Source of the DNA: Magnaporthiopsis rhizophila
Lineage: Eukaryota > Ascomycota > Sordariomycetes > Magnaporthales > Magnaporthaceae
Assembly (NCBI GenBank): GCA_003049465.1
Contig: PYSS01000113.1
Span: 41,153-105,152, forward strand
Length of the DNA stretch: 64,000 nucleotides
Direction of reading: 5' to 3'
A model generated the notes under the pieces. That model saw only the letters and a list, made by a program, of their open reading frames with translations. It searched no databases and had not been told where the DNA came from. Positions 42,924-55,301 of the stretch are shown here, one piece after another. Each line of letters starts with the position of its first letter. Positions within the stretch are counted from its first letter, which is position 1. Position numbers and translations under genes: made by a program.

Positions 42924-43473
42924 GTTGCACCCCCTTTTGCGCTCGCTAAAAACCGGCCGAGAAGGAAACAACTATGTTATCACACTGCTCTCCAGGGAGC
43001 CAACGGCTTGGATGCCTTTTAGGAAGACAACAGTTATGGGAGGCCCTACCTCATGATAATTCGCTATTGTTTTCTCTGTTGAATTCTCACCTTTCAGAGA
43101 GGCTCGTGGATACGCTTCCCAGCAGTGGTAAATACAGTCTTGTCTATGGCCGGTGCCCTTTATTCATCTTCGGGGTTCATGGAGCAAAACACTAAATGCA
43201 CTGACATGCATACAGGCTAGAGAAGATAGACCAAGATATAAGAAGGAAAAAAAAAAAAATCGCCAAATGTGATAGGCCATCGAATCAGAGCTCCCATTTT
43301 GTTCCCGATTTTGTCGTTTCTCCTTTGACCCACATAAAACAAGAATGGGAATCTCGCTGGTATTTCATACAGTTAGAGTTTCTCAAAATCGTACAACGAC
43401 ACCGGTTGTCCGTCATCGTTTGTTTCAAAAAGACGCCGCAAATAGGCCCCGGCGGCAGGTAAAGTCTCTTCCT
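42924..43473. other. Convergent 3' region
   Basis: The space between the tails of MED4 and the nonaspanin gene, with a short A tract at 43247-43259. No gene is seen. Confidence 0.6.
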
Positions 43474-45502
43474 CTAGTCAATCTTGATGGAGGAGTAGAT
43501 TTTGCGGGTGAACCACCAGCTGGCGAAGAAGCCAATAGAGCCTGCAGGAAGGGCGTCAGTAAGAGAGTGAGTGGCGGGATATAGGGGGCGATTCTGGGCC
43601 AAACATACCCGAAAGAATGAAAAAGAGGAATGCGATTAGCAGGCTGTATCCGAGGTAGACAACGCTGCCGGCGAGCCCGGCGAGGGACAGCGAGCCGATC
43701 CAGTAAATCACGGCGTGACCAAAGATGTAGAAGGCGCTGGTTCCCGCAGCGAAGAAGGAGCGCCACTGCCAGTGGTAGTCCTCGGAACAAAGCAGGAAGT
43801 AGACCATGAGGATGGTGACTGAGGCCGTGGTCACGGCCATGAGGCCAAAGCAGAGGAAGAGGAACCCAAACATGTAATAAATGCGGCTGAACCAGATGGA
43901 GCTCATGATGAAGTAGAGCTCGACAAAGATGACAACAAACGGCAGCAGCCCCACAAGAAGCATGCTGGGGATCGGGCGCAGGTACCCGGCGGCCGGCGGG
44001 ATCTGGCGGGGGATCTGGTTTGTGCGCACGGGCGGCTCCAGGGCTGAGTGCCGGAAGCCGAGGAACGAGCCGCCGACCGAGAGGGGGACCGAGACGATGA
44101 ACCAGATGCTGACGATGACGAGCATGGTGCTGAAGGGCACCGCGCCCGACGACTGCTTGGCCCAGAGGAACAGGTTGAGGAGGAAAAAGGTGGTGAAGAC
44201 GATGGTGGGGACAAGCACGGGCGTCAAGGCGATGTTGAGCTTCCACTTTTCGCCGCCAAACGACTTGTACACGCGCGCCGAGACGTAGCCGCCGGCGGCG
44301 CTCAGGACGGTGCACGACAGGACGAGGATGGTGGCGAGCGAGCCGCGGCTGGACGGCGACAGGAACCCGAGCATGGCGAAGACGATGGTGACGCCCGTCA
44401 TCATGAAGAGCTGCACGCCCGTGCCGAGGAAGACGGACAGCAGCAGCGGGTGCGAGGGCGTGCGGAAGACGTCGCCGTGCACTAGCTTCCAGCCAGAGTC
44501 CTCCTGCACGCCGTCCTCGACAGAGCCGCCGTCGGCGCCCGATAGGTCGTCGAGGTTGATGGAGTCGAGGCGGTTGTAGCGCGCAATGTCCTTGCGCAGC
44601 GCGCGCACGAGGATGCCCATGACGGTCGAGACGAGGACCACGACGATGACGGACGAGTTGATGAGCGAGAACCAGTGGATCTTGGGGTCGAACACACGCA
44701 GGTACTTGTCCCAGCGCGTCGCCCAGACCGTGGGGGACTCGACCCACTTGACCGAGTACGTGAACTTGACGTTGGTGTCGCCGTCCTCGTTGAGCACCAT
44801 GGGCTCGTGGTTCGGCGAGCAATCGGGCACGCTGCCGCCGTAGTCGAGCGACTGCGGCGCAACGCGGACGCCGACCACGCGCAGCTGGTCCTCCTTGCCG
44901 CTGACCTTGTGGTAGTCGATGACGATGCCGTAATGGTTATTGAGCTGCGCGGCGCCCGTCGCATCCAACTGCCCGAGCGCAAAGCCCTGGTTGTTGTACG
45001 TGACGCCAGGCTCGGCCATCTCAGGGGGCTCCGTCATGCCGTCTGGGAGCATCTGGCCGGCGGGCAGACCATCCACAAGCCAGTTGATGCTGTAGCCCTG
45101 CTCGATCTTGTGGTTGACAAACTTGGCCGAGCCCAGCTCGTACGTTTTTGCGCAAAGCGGGTTGCACTTTGCGTCCTTTGCCATCTTGAGCTCGAATATC
45201 GATGTCTTTATCCTGTCGCCGAACAGAATGCTGCCTAAGCTCTCGCTGACGCTCTCGGGGTTCTCTGGCCCGCACATGTTGAATAGGGGATGGTAATAGT
45301 CGTATGACACGACTGAGTGCAACATCGAGTCTTGGGGCGACGCTATCGGCTTTATCGTGTTGACGTACAGGGGAACTTTGTCGCCGGGCTTGTACGATGT
45401 TGGCGCAACGCCGGGGAGGTAGAAGGCCGATGCGAGCTGCGGTAGCGTCAAGGCCGCGGCCGCGAGCAGCGCCGACGACGGCGCGCCACCGCGTAGTTGC
45501 AT
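43474..45502 (-). CDS. EMP70/TM9SF nonaspanin
   Basis: Two exons on the minus strand (45502-43609, 43541-43474) give 653 residues, the usual length. A signal peptide (LLAAAALTLPQLASAFYLPG) is followed by the lumenal nonaspanin domain: APTSYKPGDKVPLYVNTI, YYHPLFNMCGPENPESVSES, LGSILFGDRIKTSIFELKM. Nine membrane segments occupy the C-terminal half, with RPIPSMLLVGLLPFVVIFVE and ELYFIMSSIWFSRIYYMFGF. The second exon supplies SIGFFASWWFTRKIYSSIKI and ends in a Lys-rich COPI-type KxD-like retention tail. Family members act in endosome/Golgi sorting, adhesion and filamentous growth. Confidence 0.93.
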
Positions 45503-46144
45503 TGTAAAAAGGAAAAAAGACAGGTTCCTGTTCTGGGAAGCTCGAGCAGTAGCTTTCAGGCTTGGTGGTCAGCACGTCGTGTACCCTTCCTAAGCAACAC
45601 ACAGCAAGCTCGGAAGCTCCCGGTGGCGGGCGGGCGAGCACGCTCGAGCTCAGGGGCCCAGCGGTCCAAGTGGTAGGGAGGGTACAGGCTACAAGGGGAG
45701 ACAACCGTCCTCACCTACAGATCCTGAAGAATGCAGAAGGACCGTGTTGTGCTTCGCGCGCTTCGTATTCCCACAGAAAGCCTGCCTGGCGTTTGTCGGA
45801 GATTTACCAAGTATCAAACTGGTCTGTCTGGTCGCAGGAACACGTCAAAAGTCCACCTACGGATTGACACTCCCATACGCTGTTGGCCGCATCCCTGCGC
45901 CAGGGACGTAATCCTTCTTAGTCAGCACGCAGCAAACCAATCGTCTTCTGCCCCACCTCTGCAAACATCGGGAGGACGGACCCACCGGCAGGCGCCGGAA
46001 ACGGTCCCGATAAAGCTGATAACAGAAAATTTCCCTGCGCCGGGCTGCGCTGGAGCCGCGCCAGAGTCGGAAGAAAGTTGCTAAATTTCCTCACAAAAGC
46101 CCAGTCGAGGCCTGTGAGCCCATACAGAGAGAGAAATAGCCGCC
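45503..46144. promoter_or_regulatory. Divergent promoter region of nonaspanin and LCP5
   Basis: 642 bp between two divergent start codons. I see no further gene and no strong TATA element, as expected for constitutive genes. Confidence 0.5.
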
Positions 46145-47353
46145 ATGGCACAAATAGTGACCTCGAGCCTCCCGGCACTCCTCAATTCCCTAACACAATC
46201 TTTAACGTCTTCCTTCGAGGCCACCCCAAAGCTCTCGACGCTTGGAACGACCAACAACGGCATATCGCTCCTGGACGTCAAGAACGAGCTGCTTCTCTCA
46301 TACCTCCAGAATCTCGTCTTCCTGATTCTGTTGAAAACAAGGACTGCGAAGAGTAGCAGCGCATCTACGACTGGGCAGAAACTCGTCATCGAGCTGAACG
46401 ACGCCGTGGTCAAGAAGCTGGTCGAACTGAGGTTATATCTCGAGAAGGGTGTCCGCCCGTTGGAGGACAAGCTGAGATATCAGATTGAAAAGGTTCTGCG
46501 CGCCGTGGACGATGCCGAGCGGCAAGGAAAGGCTGAGGCAGCCGCCGGCGCGGCGGCTGTCAAAGGCGGCAAGCGGTCTGAGGCCGATTCAGACTCGGCG
46601 TCCGGATCCGACGACGATAACTCGGGGGACGACGGCGACGACGACGACGCGGACGAGGCTCCGGGCCCCAAGATAGCCGACCTACAGTACCGCCCCAACC
46701 CCGCCGCCTTCGTGCGACCCCCCGGCGCCGACGACGACAACGGCTCCGGTTCCGGCAAGAGGGGCAGCAAGGACGGCATCTACAGGCCGCCCAAGATCGC
46801 GCCCACGTCCATGCCGACGGCGGAACGGCGCGACCGCGCGGCGGAACGGCGCGGCGGCAAGCAGCTGCGGTCGGCGACCATGGACGAGTTCGTCAACGAC
46901 GAGCTCTCAGCCGCGCCCGTGGCGCAGCCCAGCATCGGCACCAACATCGCCGGCCGCGGCCGCCACGTCAAGACGGCCGCCGAGCGCCGCGACGAGGCCG
47001 AGCGCCAGGCCTACGAGGAGACGCACTTTGTGCGCCTGCAGGAGGGCAAGAAGGAGCGCGCCCGCAAGGAGAAGCTAGCCGCCGGAGGCGGCCGCATGAA
47101 CTTTGGCGGCGAGGAGTGGCGGGGCCTGGGCGAGGGCGTCGACCGCATCAACAGGCTCGTCAAGAGCAAGGACGGCGCCGGTGGCAGCGGCGGCCGCACC
47201 AAGGCCCTGCTCGACAAGAGCCGCAAGAGGGCGCTTGAGACGACCGACGGACCCAGGGGCAGCGGTGTTGCTTCCGTCGATATCGGAGAGAGGTATCAAA
47301 AACGCCTCAAGGTGCAGGAACTCGGCCGCACGAGTCGGGGAAAGAAGCGTTAG
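46145..47353 (+). CDS. LCP5: U3 snoRNP-associated protein, Sas10/C1D family (LCP5/neuroguidin)
   Basis: Single exon, 402 residues. The N-terminal Sas10/C1D domain (about 20-125) shows NGISLLDVKNELLLSYLQNL, VFLILLKTR, VVKKLVELRLYLEKGVRPLE and KLRYQIEKVLRA. A very acidic stretch with a DDGDDDDADE core follows, then LQYRPNPAAFVRP. The C-terminal half holds the family marks YRPPKIAPTSMP and MNFGGEEWRGLGEGVDRI, and a basic nucleolar-type end (ELGRTSRGKKR). It belongs to the small-subunit processome and is needed for early 18S rRNA processing. Confidence 0.92.
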   Translation: MAQIVTSSLPALLNSLTQSLTSSFEATPKLSTLGTTNNGISLLDVKNELLLSYLQNLVFLILLKTRTAKSSSASTTGQKLVIELNDAVVKKLVELRLYLEKGVRPLEDKLRYQIEKVLRAVDDAERQGKAEAAAGAAAVKGGKRSEADSDSASGSDDDNSGDDGDDDDADEAPGPKIADLQYRPNPAAFVRPPGADDDNGSGSGKRGSKDGIYRPPKIAPTSMPTAERRDRAAERRGGKQLRSATMDEFVNDELSAAPVAQPSIGTNIAGRGRHVKTAAERRDEAERQAYEETHFVRLQEGKKERARKEKLAAGGGRMNFGGEEWRGLGEGVDRINRLVKSKDGAGGSGGRTKALLDKSRKRALETTDGPRGSGVASVDIGERYQKRLKVQELGRTSRGKKR

Positions 47354-47660
47354 GATTCTGACCATCTAGACGGCTGCAAATACCAAGACGGCTTAATCGA
47401 AATACCCTCGGGTAGACAGACCATTGCAAGCGAACCATCCATTGAGACTACCTAAAGATGTGACTTTTAACATCACCTAACTCTGCGCCAGTGACAAACG
47501 GCTCCCCTGGCCCCTTTATTCCAGCTCAAATTCCTTCCCGCCCCCATCCCGTCGAGGGGCAGTTCCCTGCTGTCGCTGCTGCTGCTGCTTCTGCTGCTTC
47601 TGCTCTGCTGTTGGTGCTGCTCCTGCTGCTTGGGCTCGCACGCCGCCGCCCTTGGCCAGC
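47354..47660. repeat. Intergenic region with CTG-type trinucleotide tract
   Basis: An imperfect (CTG)n/(TGCTT)n tract spans about 47568-47636, between the tails of LCP5 and the decayed flavoprotein gene. On the minus strand it would read as Gln-rich, but no gene there is supported. Confidence 0.6.
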
Positions 47661-49336
47661 CTACAGGACGGGCGAGTTGGGAGGGACCGGAGGGGGCACG
47701 TCGAGGGTGCCACGGAGGGCGTGCCAGGCCCTCGACCCAACCGGCGTGGCCAGCCCGCGGGCCTCGCCGCGCCCAATGAGCTCAACGTGGCCGCGGGACT
47801 CCGGCGGCGGCACCACGGGCGGGAGCGGCAGGCTCGCGTCCACCAGCTGCTCGCGCAGCCGGTCGAGACCGATGCTCCTCTAGAGCACCATCTCGGCCTC
47901 TGTGGCCGGGCCCATGGGGGCGGCTATGGCGGCGGCGGCGGCGTCTGCGGCGGGTGGGCGCGAGAAGGCCCTGCTAGGCCGAGCCGCACCGCATTCCCTG
48001 CCGGTCAGGAGGAAGACGATCCAGCCCCAGCGGGCCGGGCGGAGCAGGATGGCCACCAGCAGCCAGGCGGCGACGTCCAAGTACCCCAGGTACTTGCTGG
48101 CCGCGGGGCACATCCTGGCCAGAACCCGATTCTTGGCCTGGGATGCGCGTGTCTGGGCCAGGCCTGGCCGCATGCTGGGGTCCGTCAGGAACATCACCAG
48201 CATGCGGGTGGTGAACCCGATGGTCCACCACCCGGCCTCGCCGACGTTGCCGGGCATGCTGATTCGGAGTAGAATAGGCGTTAGCTAGCGAACCCAGCAT
48301 GAAAGAATTCTAAGAATGCCACCAATCAGAAAGCATGGTCCCCAAAACTGGGTGATGATCGATCGCCATTATGGCTCCTCCCCCTAGATGTTTTAAGGCG
48401 CTCTTACCAGTTGATAACGCAGATGGACCTCTCCGTCGGAGCGAACGCATGTGCGAACCACTCGTCAGATCCCAGGGGCTTGCACTCCTGGGGGATGAAG
48501 TCCATCCTGGGTCTCATATAACCAAGTGTTAGTGCCGTTGCTGGATCTTAGATGGACGTACCCGTGAACTTCGCTGAAGCGACGAACAACGCCGTTGTAT
48601 GTGGCCTCCGATGGCAATCCAGTGCATTCTGGGCTACCACAGACGCCAGCGGCGATGATGACGGCATCAAAAGCACCGTTTCCATCGTCATTGATGTACC
48701 AGCGCTGTCAGAGAGGGCCGTTTGCCTGGCTATTGGTCTGAGGAACTGGGACTATGCTGTTCACTTCTGGTCTCAAATCTGGTGCGTCCATTGAGACGAT
48801 AGCGAGTCCATAGCTGTGTGATCTGGTCGAGGATCTGCTGACGACTTGGAAGCTCTCCGTTGCTCCATCCCTGAGACTTCGGGAAGAAGCGGAACATGAT
48901 GGTATGACTCCTGAGCTGCGAGTCACTGCGAAACTTCTGCAGATGGGAAGATACGTCAGCAAATATTCCAGAAACGAGCTCTTATATAGGCCGAGAGAGA
49001 GCGATGTCGAGCTAGGCAGTGACCCAACTGCGACCGCGGGTTCCAATTGAGCAGGATTTGCCCGTGGTCCAAAAGTAGGCGACAGGCAAAGAAAGGAACT
49101 GGGAAGATAGAGTAGGAGCGAGGGTAAAAGCAATGAGTGACAGTTGCGATGGCACTTACGGTCCAAATGCCGCCCATGTTTGCCCTTGGGTTCTTTTCGA
49201 AGATGACGACGTTGAAGCCGTAGCCGAGGAGGTAGGCAGTGGAGAGAGATCGAAACACAAATGGATGCGAGACCGGCTGTGTCTGGCCCAGATCAGTAGG
49301 CACCGGCAGCACTGACGGTTCTGTTGCGTGCGGCAT
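47661..49336 (-). pseudogene. FMO-like flavoprotein monooxygenase, degenerate
   Basis: A minus-strand gene with recognisable exons (49336-49160, 48936-48562, 48506-48418, 48258-47661). Exon 1 reads STAYLLGYGFNVVIFEKNPR and ANMGGIWT, the FAD-domain end of flavin-containing monooxygenases, but the preceding GxGxxG motif is gone. Exon 2 has FRFFPKSQGWSNGELPSRQQ, then a frameshift near 48790 and an in-frame TGA near 48722 before QRWYINDDGNGAFDAVIIAA. Exon 4 carries hydrophobic segments (YLDVAAWLLVAILLRPARWG), an in-frame TAG (47880-47882), and further coding-like sequence (SIGLDRLREQLVDASLPLPP) to a stop at 47661. Several independent lesions argue for a pseudogene. The NADPH-binding middle also seems missing. 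Confidence 0.7.
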
Positions 49337-49357
49337 GGTTTCCTGTGTCTCCGGCAA

Positions 49358-51214
49358 TGCCTGAGAGCAGCTGCTGTTGTCTGGGTGATGGACGTTTGAT
49401 TGTTTGCTGCCCCGTTTGATGCTATCTTCGCTGTTGGTGCTGCTGGTCTTGCTGGCTGGAAATGGTTCAGATTCGTGAGCTCGACGGATCTAGGTTGGAG
49501 TTGGAGTTGGAGTGTTGGGTTTTTTGTGGGAGGACCTCCTCTTTGTTGAGACTCGAGTCCGCAGACAGCGAACGCTTAGGGAAGGAGCGAGGATCCGGAG
49601 TGCAAGTGAGAACTGGCAGGCGCATTTCGAACGAGACAAGCCACTCCCTAGTGCCCGGTCACCACGGCCCACAAGCCAGGATGGCTGGGTCTTCCCGTAC
49701 CAGTATTTGGCCCTGCCAGAAGCTCGGGTAGCCTTTTGGAAGAACTTCAGCGGCCTTGGTGATGTCTCTTTTCCCACTCTTGTTTAATACACTCGACCTG
49801 AGGTTAAGCAATGTGTCCTCAAATGGCTCACGGCCTCCTGGCTCCCAGCAGTGCACCTGCCTTGGAGATTGGGATGTATGTTTTTCTGGCCAGATATTCC
49901 GCCGCGTCAACCGGTGAGCTACAAGCACGAGCTTCCTCTGCCGCCGCCGTGAGCTCCTCTCCAGGATGTAGGCTTGCAGGCACGATGGGCATTCACCACC
50001 ACTCACCGACCATCGTCGCCCAAGCAAAGACTGGAGGTAGCGATGACGAGCAGGAAGAGGCTTTCTCCAAGGAGCAGCCAGTACAGGAGCGCAGAAATGT
50101 CGCCCAGAATCTGATGGATGTTGCACCCCGGCCAACCCTGCGGCGATGGACTTGTCAATCTGGCTGCGATTAGGTATCATGAGCCACCTAGGTAAGTACA
50201 GGTACCGATATTAACAGAAGTCACCTCAAAAGCATGGCAATAACATGATCTACTACCAGGTACGTGCTGCAAGACCATCGGTCGTAGGCGTTTCACCAAC
50301 AGGCTATGTGATCAACGCGGGCTAGCTGCCGGTGGGCTGAGAAACGCACGGAGACGCCAACCACCAACCAACACAGAGGAGGAGAGCCGACTGGAAGACA
50401 ATTGAAACATTCACTATATCTGCAGGCCCCCGCCGTTATTCAAAGAGTACGCACCAATATTCTAGTGCTTGATCCTGCGGTACCATATTTTTCTTCTTTT
50501 TGTTTTCGTACCTGTCCACTCAGCTCTAGGCTGGGCCAATTTGTCGATGGCCGCCTCGCGACTTCCCTGACTCTGCCCTCCAACACCGGCTCCAGCTATG
50601 GCACGTGTTGGGTGCCAAGAAAAATCCTACCGAGCCGTCCTCTGGCTGACCCCCACGAGACGGGCCACAGCCTACACCCAGCATGCCGCCATGATCTTGA
50701 AACCACCATTTTCCCGGCTTGGTGAGTTTGGCACGGTAGATCAAAAACAGCCGATGCAGATACCAGCTGCTTTCGCAAAGGACAACCAAAGCGGCCAACA
50801 CCAGCACGCCATTTCCTCTTCCAAAAGGGATGGCACGCTACATCTGCCGAACCGCAATTCCTCCCCAAATATCCTTGGCAGCACTCCCCATGGGGGACGG
50901 CATTATGTGCCTGCGCCCTCTGGCACGACCCTTCATGCAGGCGGTGCGATATTAGCCATCTCGACCGGAAGCACAATTCCGGTCCTCCCGATCTATGTAC
51001 TATTGCTACTTGCTGCGAGGTCTCCGATTTGCTAATTCCGGTCGTCGAGAGTGCTCATTAGGTGGTTCCGTCAACGAGCTCGCTCCCCAGAAAGCTATAT
51101 CTGCAAGGCAACCCCGAGCATGACACGTTTCGAAGCCGCCGAGGTGGCCAGCCTTCCGCTACGCCATGATTCTAGAGGTAGACAAGAAAGGCGATCAGCA
51201 CAACAGCCATTTCG
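49358..51214. other. 1.9-kb intergenic region
   Basis: No supportable gene. Frames of 80-145 codons exist on both strands without domains. A palindrome ACCTAGGTA is at 50186-50194. Confidence 0.5.
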
Positions 51215-53205
51215 ATGGTCCACATAATGCGGCACTGGCGTGGGCTGGTTCCTGCTCTCCTCGCAGCGGCAGCAGCTATTGCAGGAGCTCTGGAGTGCCG
51301 ACCACAAGGACCGATTCTGCCAGGGCCAAACCTTGCCAAGTCCCAATCATTCCAGAAAGCGACGCGAGAGCTACAAGAGGTGCTGGATGCGGCAATAAGA
51401 GGGAAGATACGAGCAGGATGGGAAGTTCCCAACACCACGATATCACTAGCCTTCATTTCCAAAGATCAACCCGCGCCGGGCATCCCGCTGTGGGAATACC
51501 ACCACCTTGCTGCCAATACTTTTCTGGGCACGCGCAGAGTGGATAGGAACTCACAGTATCAGATCGGATCCATATCCAAGGCTATCACGGATGCGGTGCT
51601 GATCAGGAGCGGGATAAATCTCGATGATCCGATCACGAAGTACATACCTGGGCTTTCTGGTTCCGCACCGATCCCGTGGGAAACGATCACTCTACGGGGG
51701 CTAGCGTCCCATTTGTCCGGCATTCCTCCTAACTGTACGTACACGAGTCCGAGGGGTTGGGTTGGGTTTTTGGACCAAGGGATGCGCAGCATTGAAAAGA
51801 GACGCAAGCTAACCACCATGGACAGATGGTGGATCTGAGTCGTTTCTACTCAGAGGATTTTATGAATCTCTCGGCCTTCCACACATAACGCCGCGAGACT
51901 ATCTAATGTGTGACGTGATAGGGCTGAACTACGGCTGCTCGCGACCCCGTAAGTCCCTGAGACCGGGAAGAACAAGGGGCACTGAGGCCAGCCAGAACGC
52001 TCAGGGCACGGCTCACACGGCGCTGATTGATCACAGAATACGTTGTCGGCCTGAGGGCAGCCAGGCCCGTGGCACCACCAATGTCTCGCCCGGTTTACTC
52101 CAACGTCGCCTTCACCCTACTGGCGTATGCCATGGGACTGATGCGCGGCCAGGAATACCCGGCGCTTCTTTACGAGTATATCACAGGTCCCTTGCAAATG
52201 ACAAGCACATATCCGAGTCCGGGCCTGTCATATTGGAACTCGACGATTCCGCCGGTCCACAACAGCTGGGGGGCCTATTTTGGTGACGCAACCCCCGGTG
52301 GCGGGCTGGTGTCGTCGCTCTCAGACCTGTCGAAATTCCTACACGCCATACTCACGTACGGTATTTTCGACAACCCGGCCGACGTGCGGGAGTGGCTGCA
52401 GCCGCGCTCCTTCACGGGGAGCCCGCACAGCTTCTTCGGGATGCCCTGGGAGATCTATCGGCCGCCGCCGCAGGCGCTGTTTTCCAAGACGTACGACGCC
52501 GGGACGGGCCTTGGCGGACACACGGTGACGATCGCGACCAAGGACGGCGCTGTGTATGGCTACCGATCGCGCATGTCAATCATCGAGGAATACGGCGTAG
52601 GCATCTTGCTGCTGGCCGGGGGCGACTCCAGCTCGGCGGTGACGGCCATCAGCGGCACGATGCTATCGGTGCTGATCCCCGCCGTCGAGGCCGCGGCGCG
52701 CGAGCAGGCCGTGGAGCTGGGGTACACGGGCACGTTCCGTAACGGTTGCGGCGGGCCGTCCTTCTCGGCGACGCTGGCCCTGGACGGCACCAGCCTGGTG
52801 CTCCAGTCGCTGTCGCGCGCCAGCAAGGACATCATCGCGGCACTGCTCGAGATGTTTGGGGTCACATACGGCACGCTCGTGCCCAACTACCGGCCGGGCT
52901 CGCTCCTGCGGCTGTACCCGGCCGAAGTCTCGACGCGGGAGACCCTCAACGACAAGCCGGTGATCAGGGAGGACTGGAGGCTCGTCTGGGACGTGACGCG
53001 GAAGTCAAGCAGCGAGCTTCCGGGCGCAGGAGTCGGGGCGTACGACTGCTTGGCCTGGGAAGCCATCGACTGGATCTATTACGGGTCTGAGTCTGTAGAT
53101 CGCATTGTGTTTGTGAAGGACCCCGAGTCGGGCGGGGTCTTGGGCCTCGAAGTGCCTTTCCTGCGCGCTAGTGCGTTCAAGGACGAAAGCTGGTGCAGCA
53201 GTTGA
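51215..53205 (+). CDS. Secreted serine beta-lactamase/transpeptidase-fold hydrolase
   Basis: Three exons (51215-51734, 51826-51948, 52037-53205) encode 603 residues. A signal peptide (about 1-25, LVPALLAAAAAIAGAL) precedes the class C-like fold. The nucleophile motif SxxK is SISK (119-122) in YQIGSISKAITDAVL, and the YxN motif is YSN (235-237). Supporting blocks are LRGLASHLSGIPPNYGGSES across intron 1, GGGLVSSLSDLSKFLHAIL and GLGGHTVTIATKDG, where the third KTG-like motif normally lies. The C-terminal 170 residues form an extra lipocalin-like or beta-rich domain common in fungal members. Relatives include esterases, D-aminopeptidases and lactamase-like biosynthetic enzymes; the substrate is unknown. 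Confidence 0.85.
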
Positions 53206-53797
53206 ATGCTGTAAGGTGTCGGCGTGGGGGCTTGGCTATTGATACTTTGGTGAGAGAGCTGAGTGAGCTGCAAGCAACATTGACAACGCGCGCCAATTTG
53301 CAAGGCAGGGAGGCTGCTTGTAAGCATCGTCGCAGTGGACCTCAGTATGCCGTAGCGCCGTCGGATAGGTAACGATTCACACTTGACAAGGTGCAAGGGC
53401 GATGATCGATGATGATCGTCAAAACAACTGCCGGCTGTGGCACGGGGCGTAGAGATTCTTCCATTTAGTGGGACGCAGTAACGCAAGAGGATCCACCTTG
53501 GCACGCAAAAGGTCACCATTTGGCACGTGCCCGACCCGGTCCTCGTCGCTGGTTGCCGCGCCTCGTCGGATTTCTTTCAGGGCTAAGCCTTGAGGTCAGG
53601 CTGATGAATTTGATGCAAAGCAGAGCGTCCTTGGCTGACGAAAGCGCGTCCCGTGCGGTCGCATCCCAGCATCGCTCCAGCCTGCAGGCATGTCCTGCTA
53701 ATGACTTGCCGCGCCCGCGTCGATCTCATGTCGCCCCCTACGCGCTGACGCCGAGGTTCATGCGGGCAGCTGCGAAATTCCCGTGATATCCTGCTGA
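53206..53797. other. Intergenic region
   Basis: Between the hydrolase and the Zn2Cys6 regulator. No gene is seen. Confidence 0.55.
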
Positions 53798-55301
53798 ATG
53801 CATCCCACATCCTCACAAACGCCGCCGGACGCGGCGACCGCAAGGTCACCGCGGGAGCTGGGCAAGAACACCTCGCGGAGACCCCACCGGAAGTCCCGGC
53901 TGGGCTGCAACAACTGCAAGAAGCGCAGGGTCAAGGTTGGTGCTGCTGCTCTTCTCTCAGGATTCCCTCTGGCCGTGCGCCTGACCCGGCTTCCGGTCCT
54001 TTTTGACTGACTGACCACGGGCCGCCCCCTCCTCATAGTGTGACGAGCTGCAGCCCACGTGCTCGTACTGCCGCACAAGGAGCCTCTCTTGTCAATATCC
54101 CCCAAAGCCCAAGCCGCTGGCCGCTGAGGATACCAACAATGGCCAGGTATCATCCTCCGGGGCAGACTCGGCGGCCGGGAGTGTCGTCGGCACTCCCGGC
54201 AGGTCCTCGGTGCCCGAAGCGTATGCGGTGCACCCTCCGGCAGTCTCGTCCCAGGCGCTGAACGCACCGCACCCTGCGGCCCCCGCCTACGGCTACAGCG
54301 GCGGCGTGCTGTCGTCGTCGTCGTCGAACATGCCCAACGTCGACGACCTCGAGCTGCTGTTCAACTTCACCAACTCGACGGTGAATTGCATCTCGCCCTA
54401 CAACTACGTGGTGGCGTTTTGGCGTGAGGAGCTGCCCAAGCTGGCGTTCGACTGGCCCTTCCTCCTCCACGGCATGTTTGCGCTCTCGAGCATGCAGCTG
54501 GCCCGGTTCCGGCGCGAGGGCAGCCGCCGCAGCAGCGAGTTCTACGCCAGCCAGGCCACGTATCACTGGCACCAGGGCCTCCGCATGGCCGGGGCGCTGC
54601 TCCCGCAGATGAACGAGGAGAACTGCCACGCGCTCTACGCGTTCGCCATCATCTCGTGCTACTTCTCCCTCGCCTCGGGCCCGCGGCCCGGCGACTTCCT
54701 CATGTTCGGAAACGGCACCGGCGGCACCGGCGGCACGGCCGACGGCAGCCCCGACTGGTGTCTGCTGCTCCGAGGTGTGGGGCCCATCAGCGAGCCCTTC
54801 TGGCCCAGCATCGAGCGCGGGCCCGTGTCGCCGCTGACTACCAACGTCATGCGGAACCTGTCCATGCTGGCGGCCGTGAAGCTGGACGAGGACGAGGCCG
54901 AGCCGTTCCGCAACCTTCGCGCCTACATCGCCGACGCCGACGCCGAGCGGCCCGACGAGCTGGCTGTTCATCTTTACGCCATCAACACCATCTCGCAGTG
55001 CTACTCGGCCCTCTACGACAAGCACGGGGTCCCCAACAAGGACGCGTCGGAGCTGGTCATGTATACCATGTTTGCCCTGACCGAGTCCACGGCCTTCCTG
55101 AGGCTCCTCCAGAGCCGTGACCCGTCCGCCCTCATCATCTTTGCGCATTTCGTCGCCCTGTTCAAGGAGACCAACTTCGGCTGGATCTCGCACGGGTGGG
55201 CGCCGCACCTCATGGGAGGCGTGTACGCAGCCCTAACGTCAAAACACAGAATCCACATATCTTGGCCCATGAAGAGCCTCGGCTGGATCCCTCCAGAGTG
55301 A
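53798..55301 (+). CDS. Zn2Cys6 fungal transcription factor
   Basis: Two exons (53798-53935, 54039-55301) encode 466 residues. The binuclear zinc cluster spans the intron: GCNNCKKRRVK then CDELQPTCSYCRTRSLSC, six cysteines in proper spacing, preceded by the basic RRPHRKSRL. A Ser/Pro/Ala-rich linker (about 75-135) precedes a fungal-specific regulatory domain: MPNVDDLELLFNFTNST, FWREELPKLAFDWPFLLHGM, FALSSMQLARFRREGS and HGWAPHLMGGVYAAL. This resembles the Upc2/sterol-regulator-like class with a Fungal_trans_2-type domain. Targets are unknown; the secreted hydrolase upstream and amidotransferase downstream are candidates by position only. Confidence 0.9.

Noticed and set aside
43425..44822. Minus-strand open frame of 465 codons
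   Set aside because: Alternative-frame shadow of the nonaspanin, Arg/His-rich and without membrane segments.
54150..55208. Minus-strand open frame of 352 codons
   Set aside because: Antisense shadow of the Zn2Cys6 regulator, whose zinc cluster and regulatory domain are clear.
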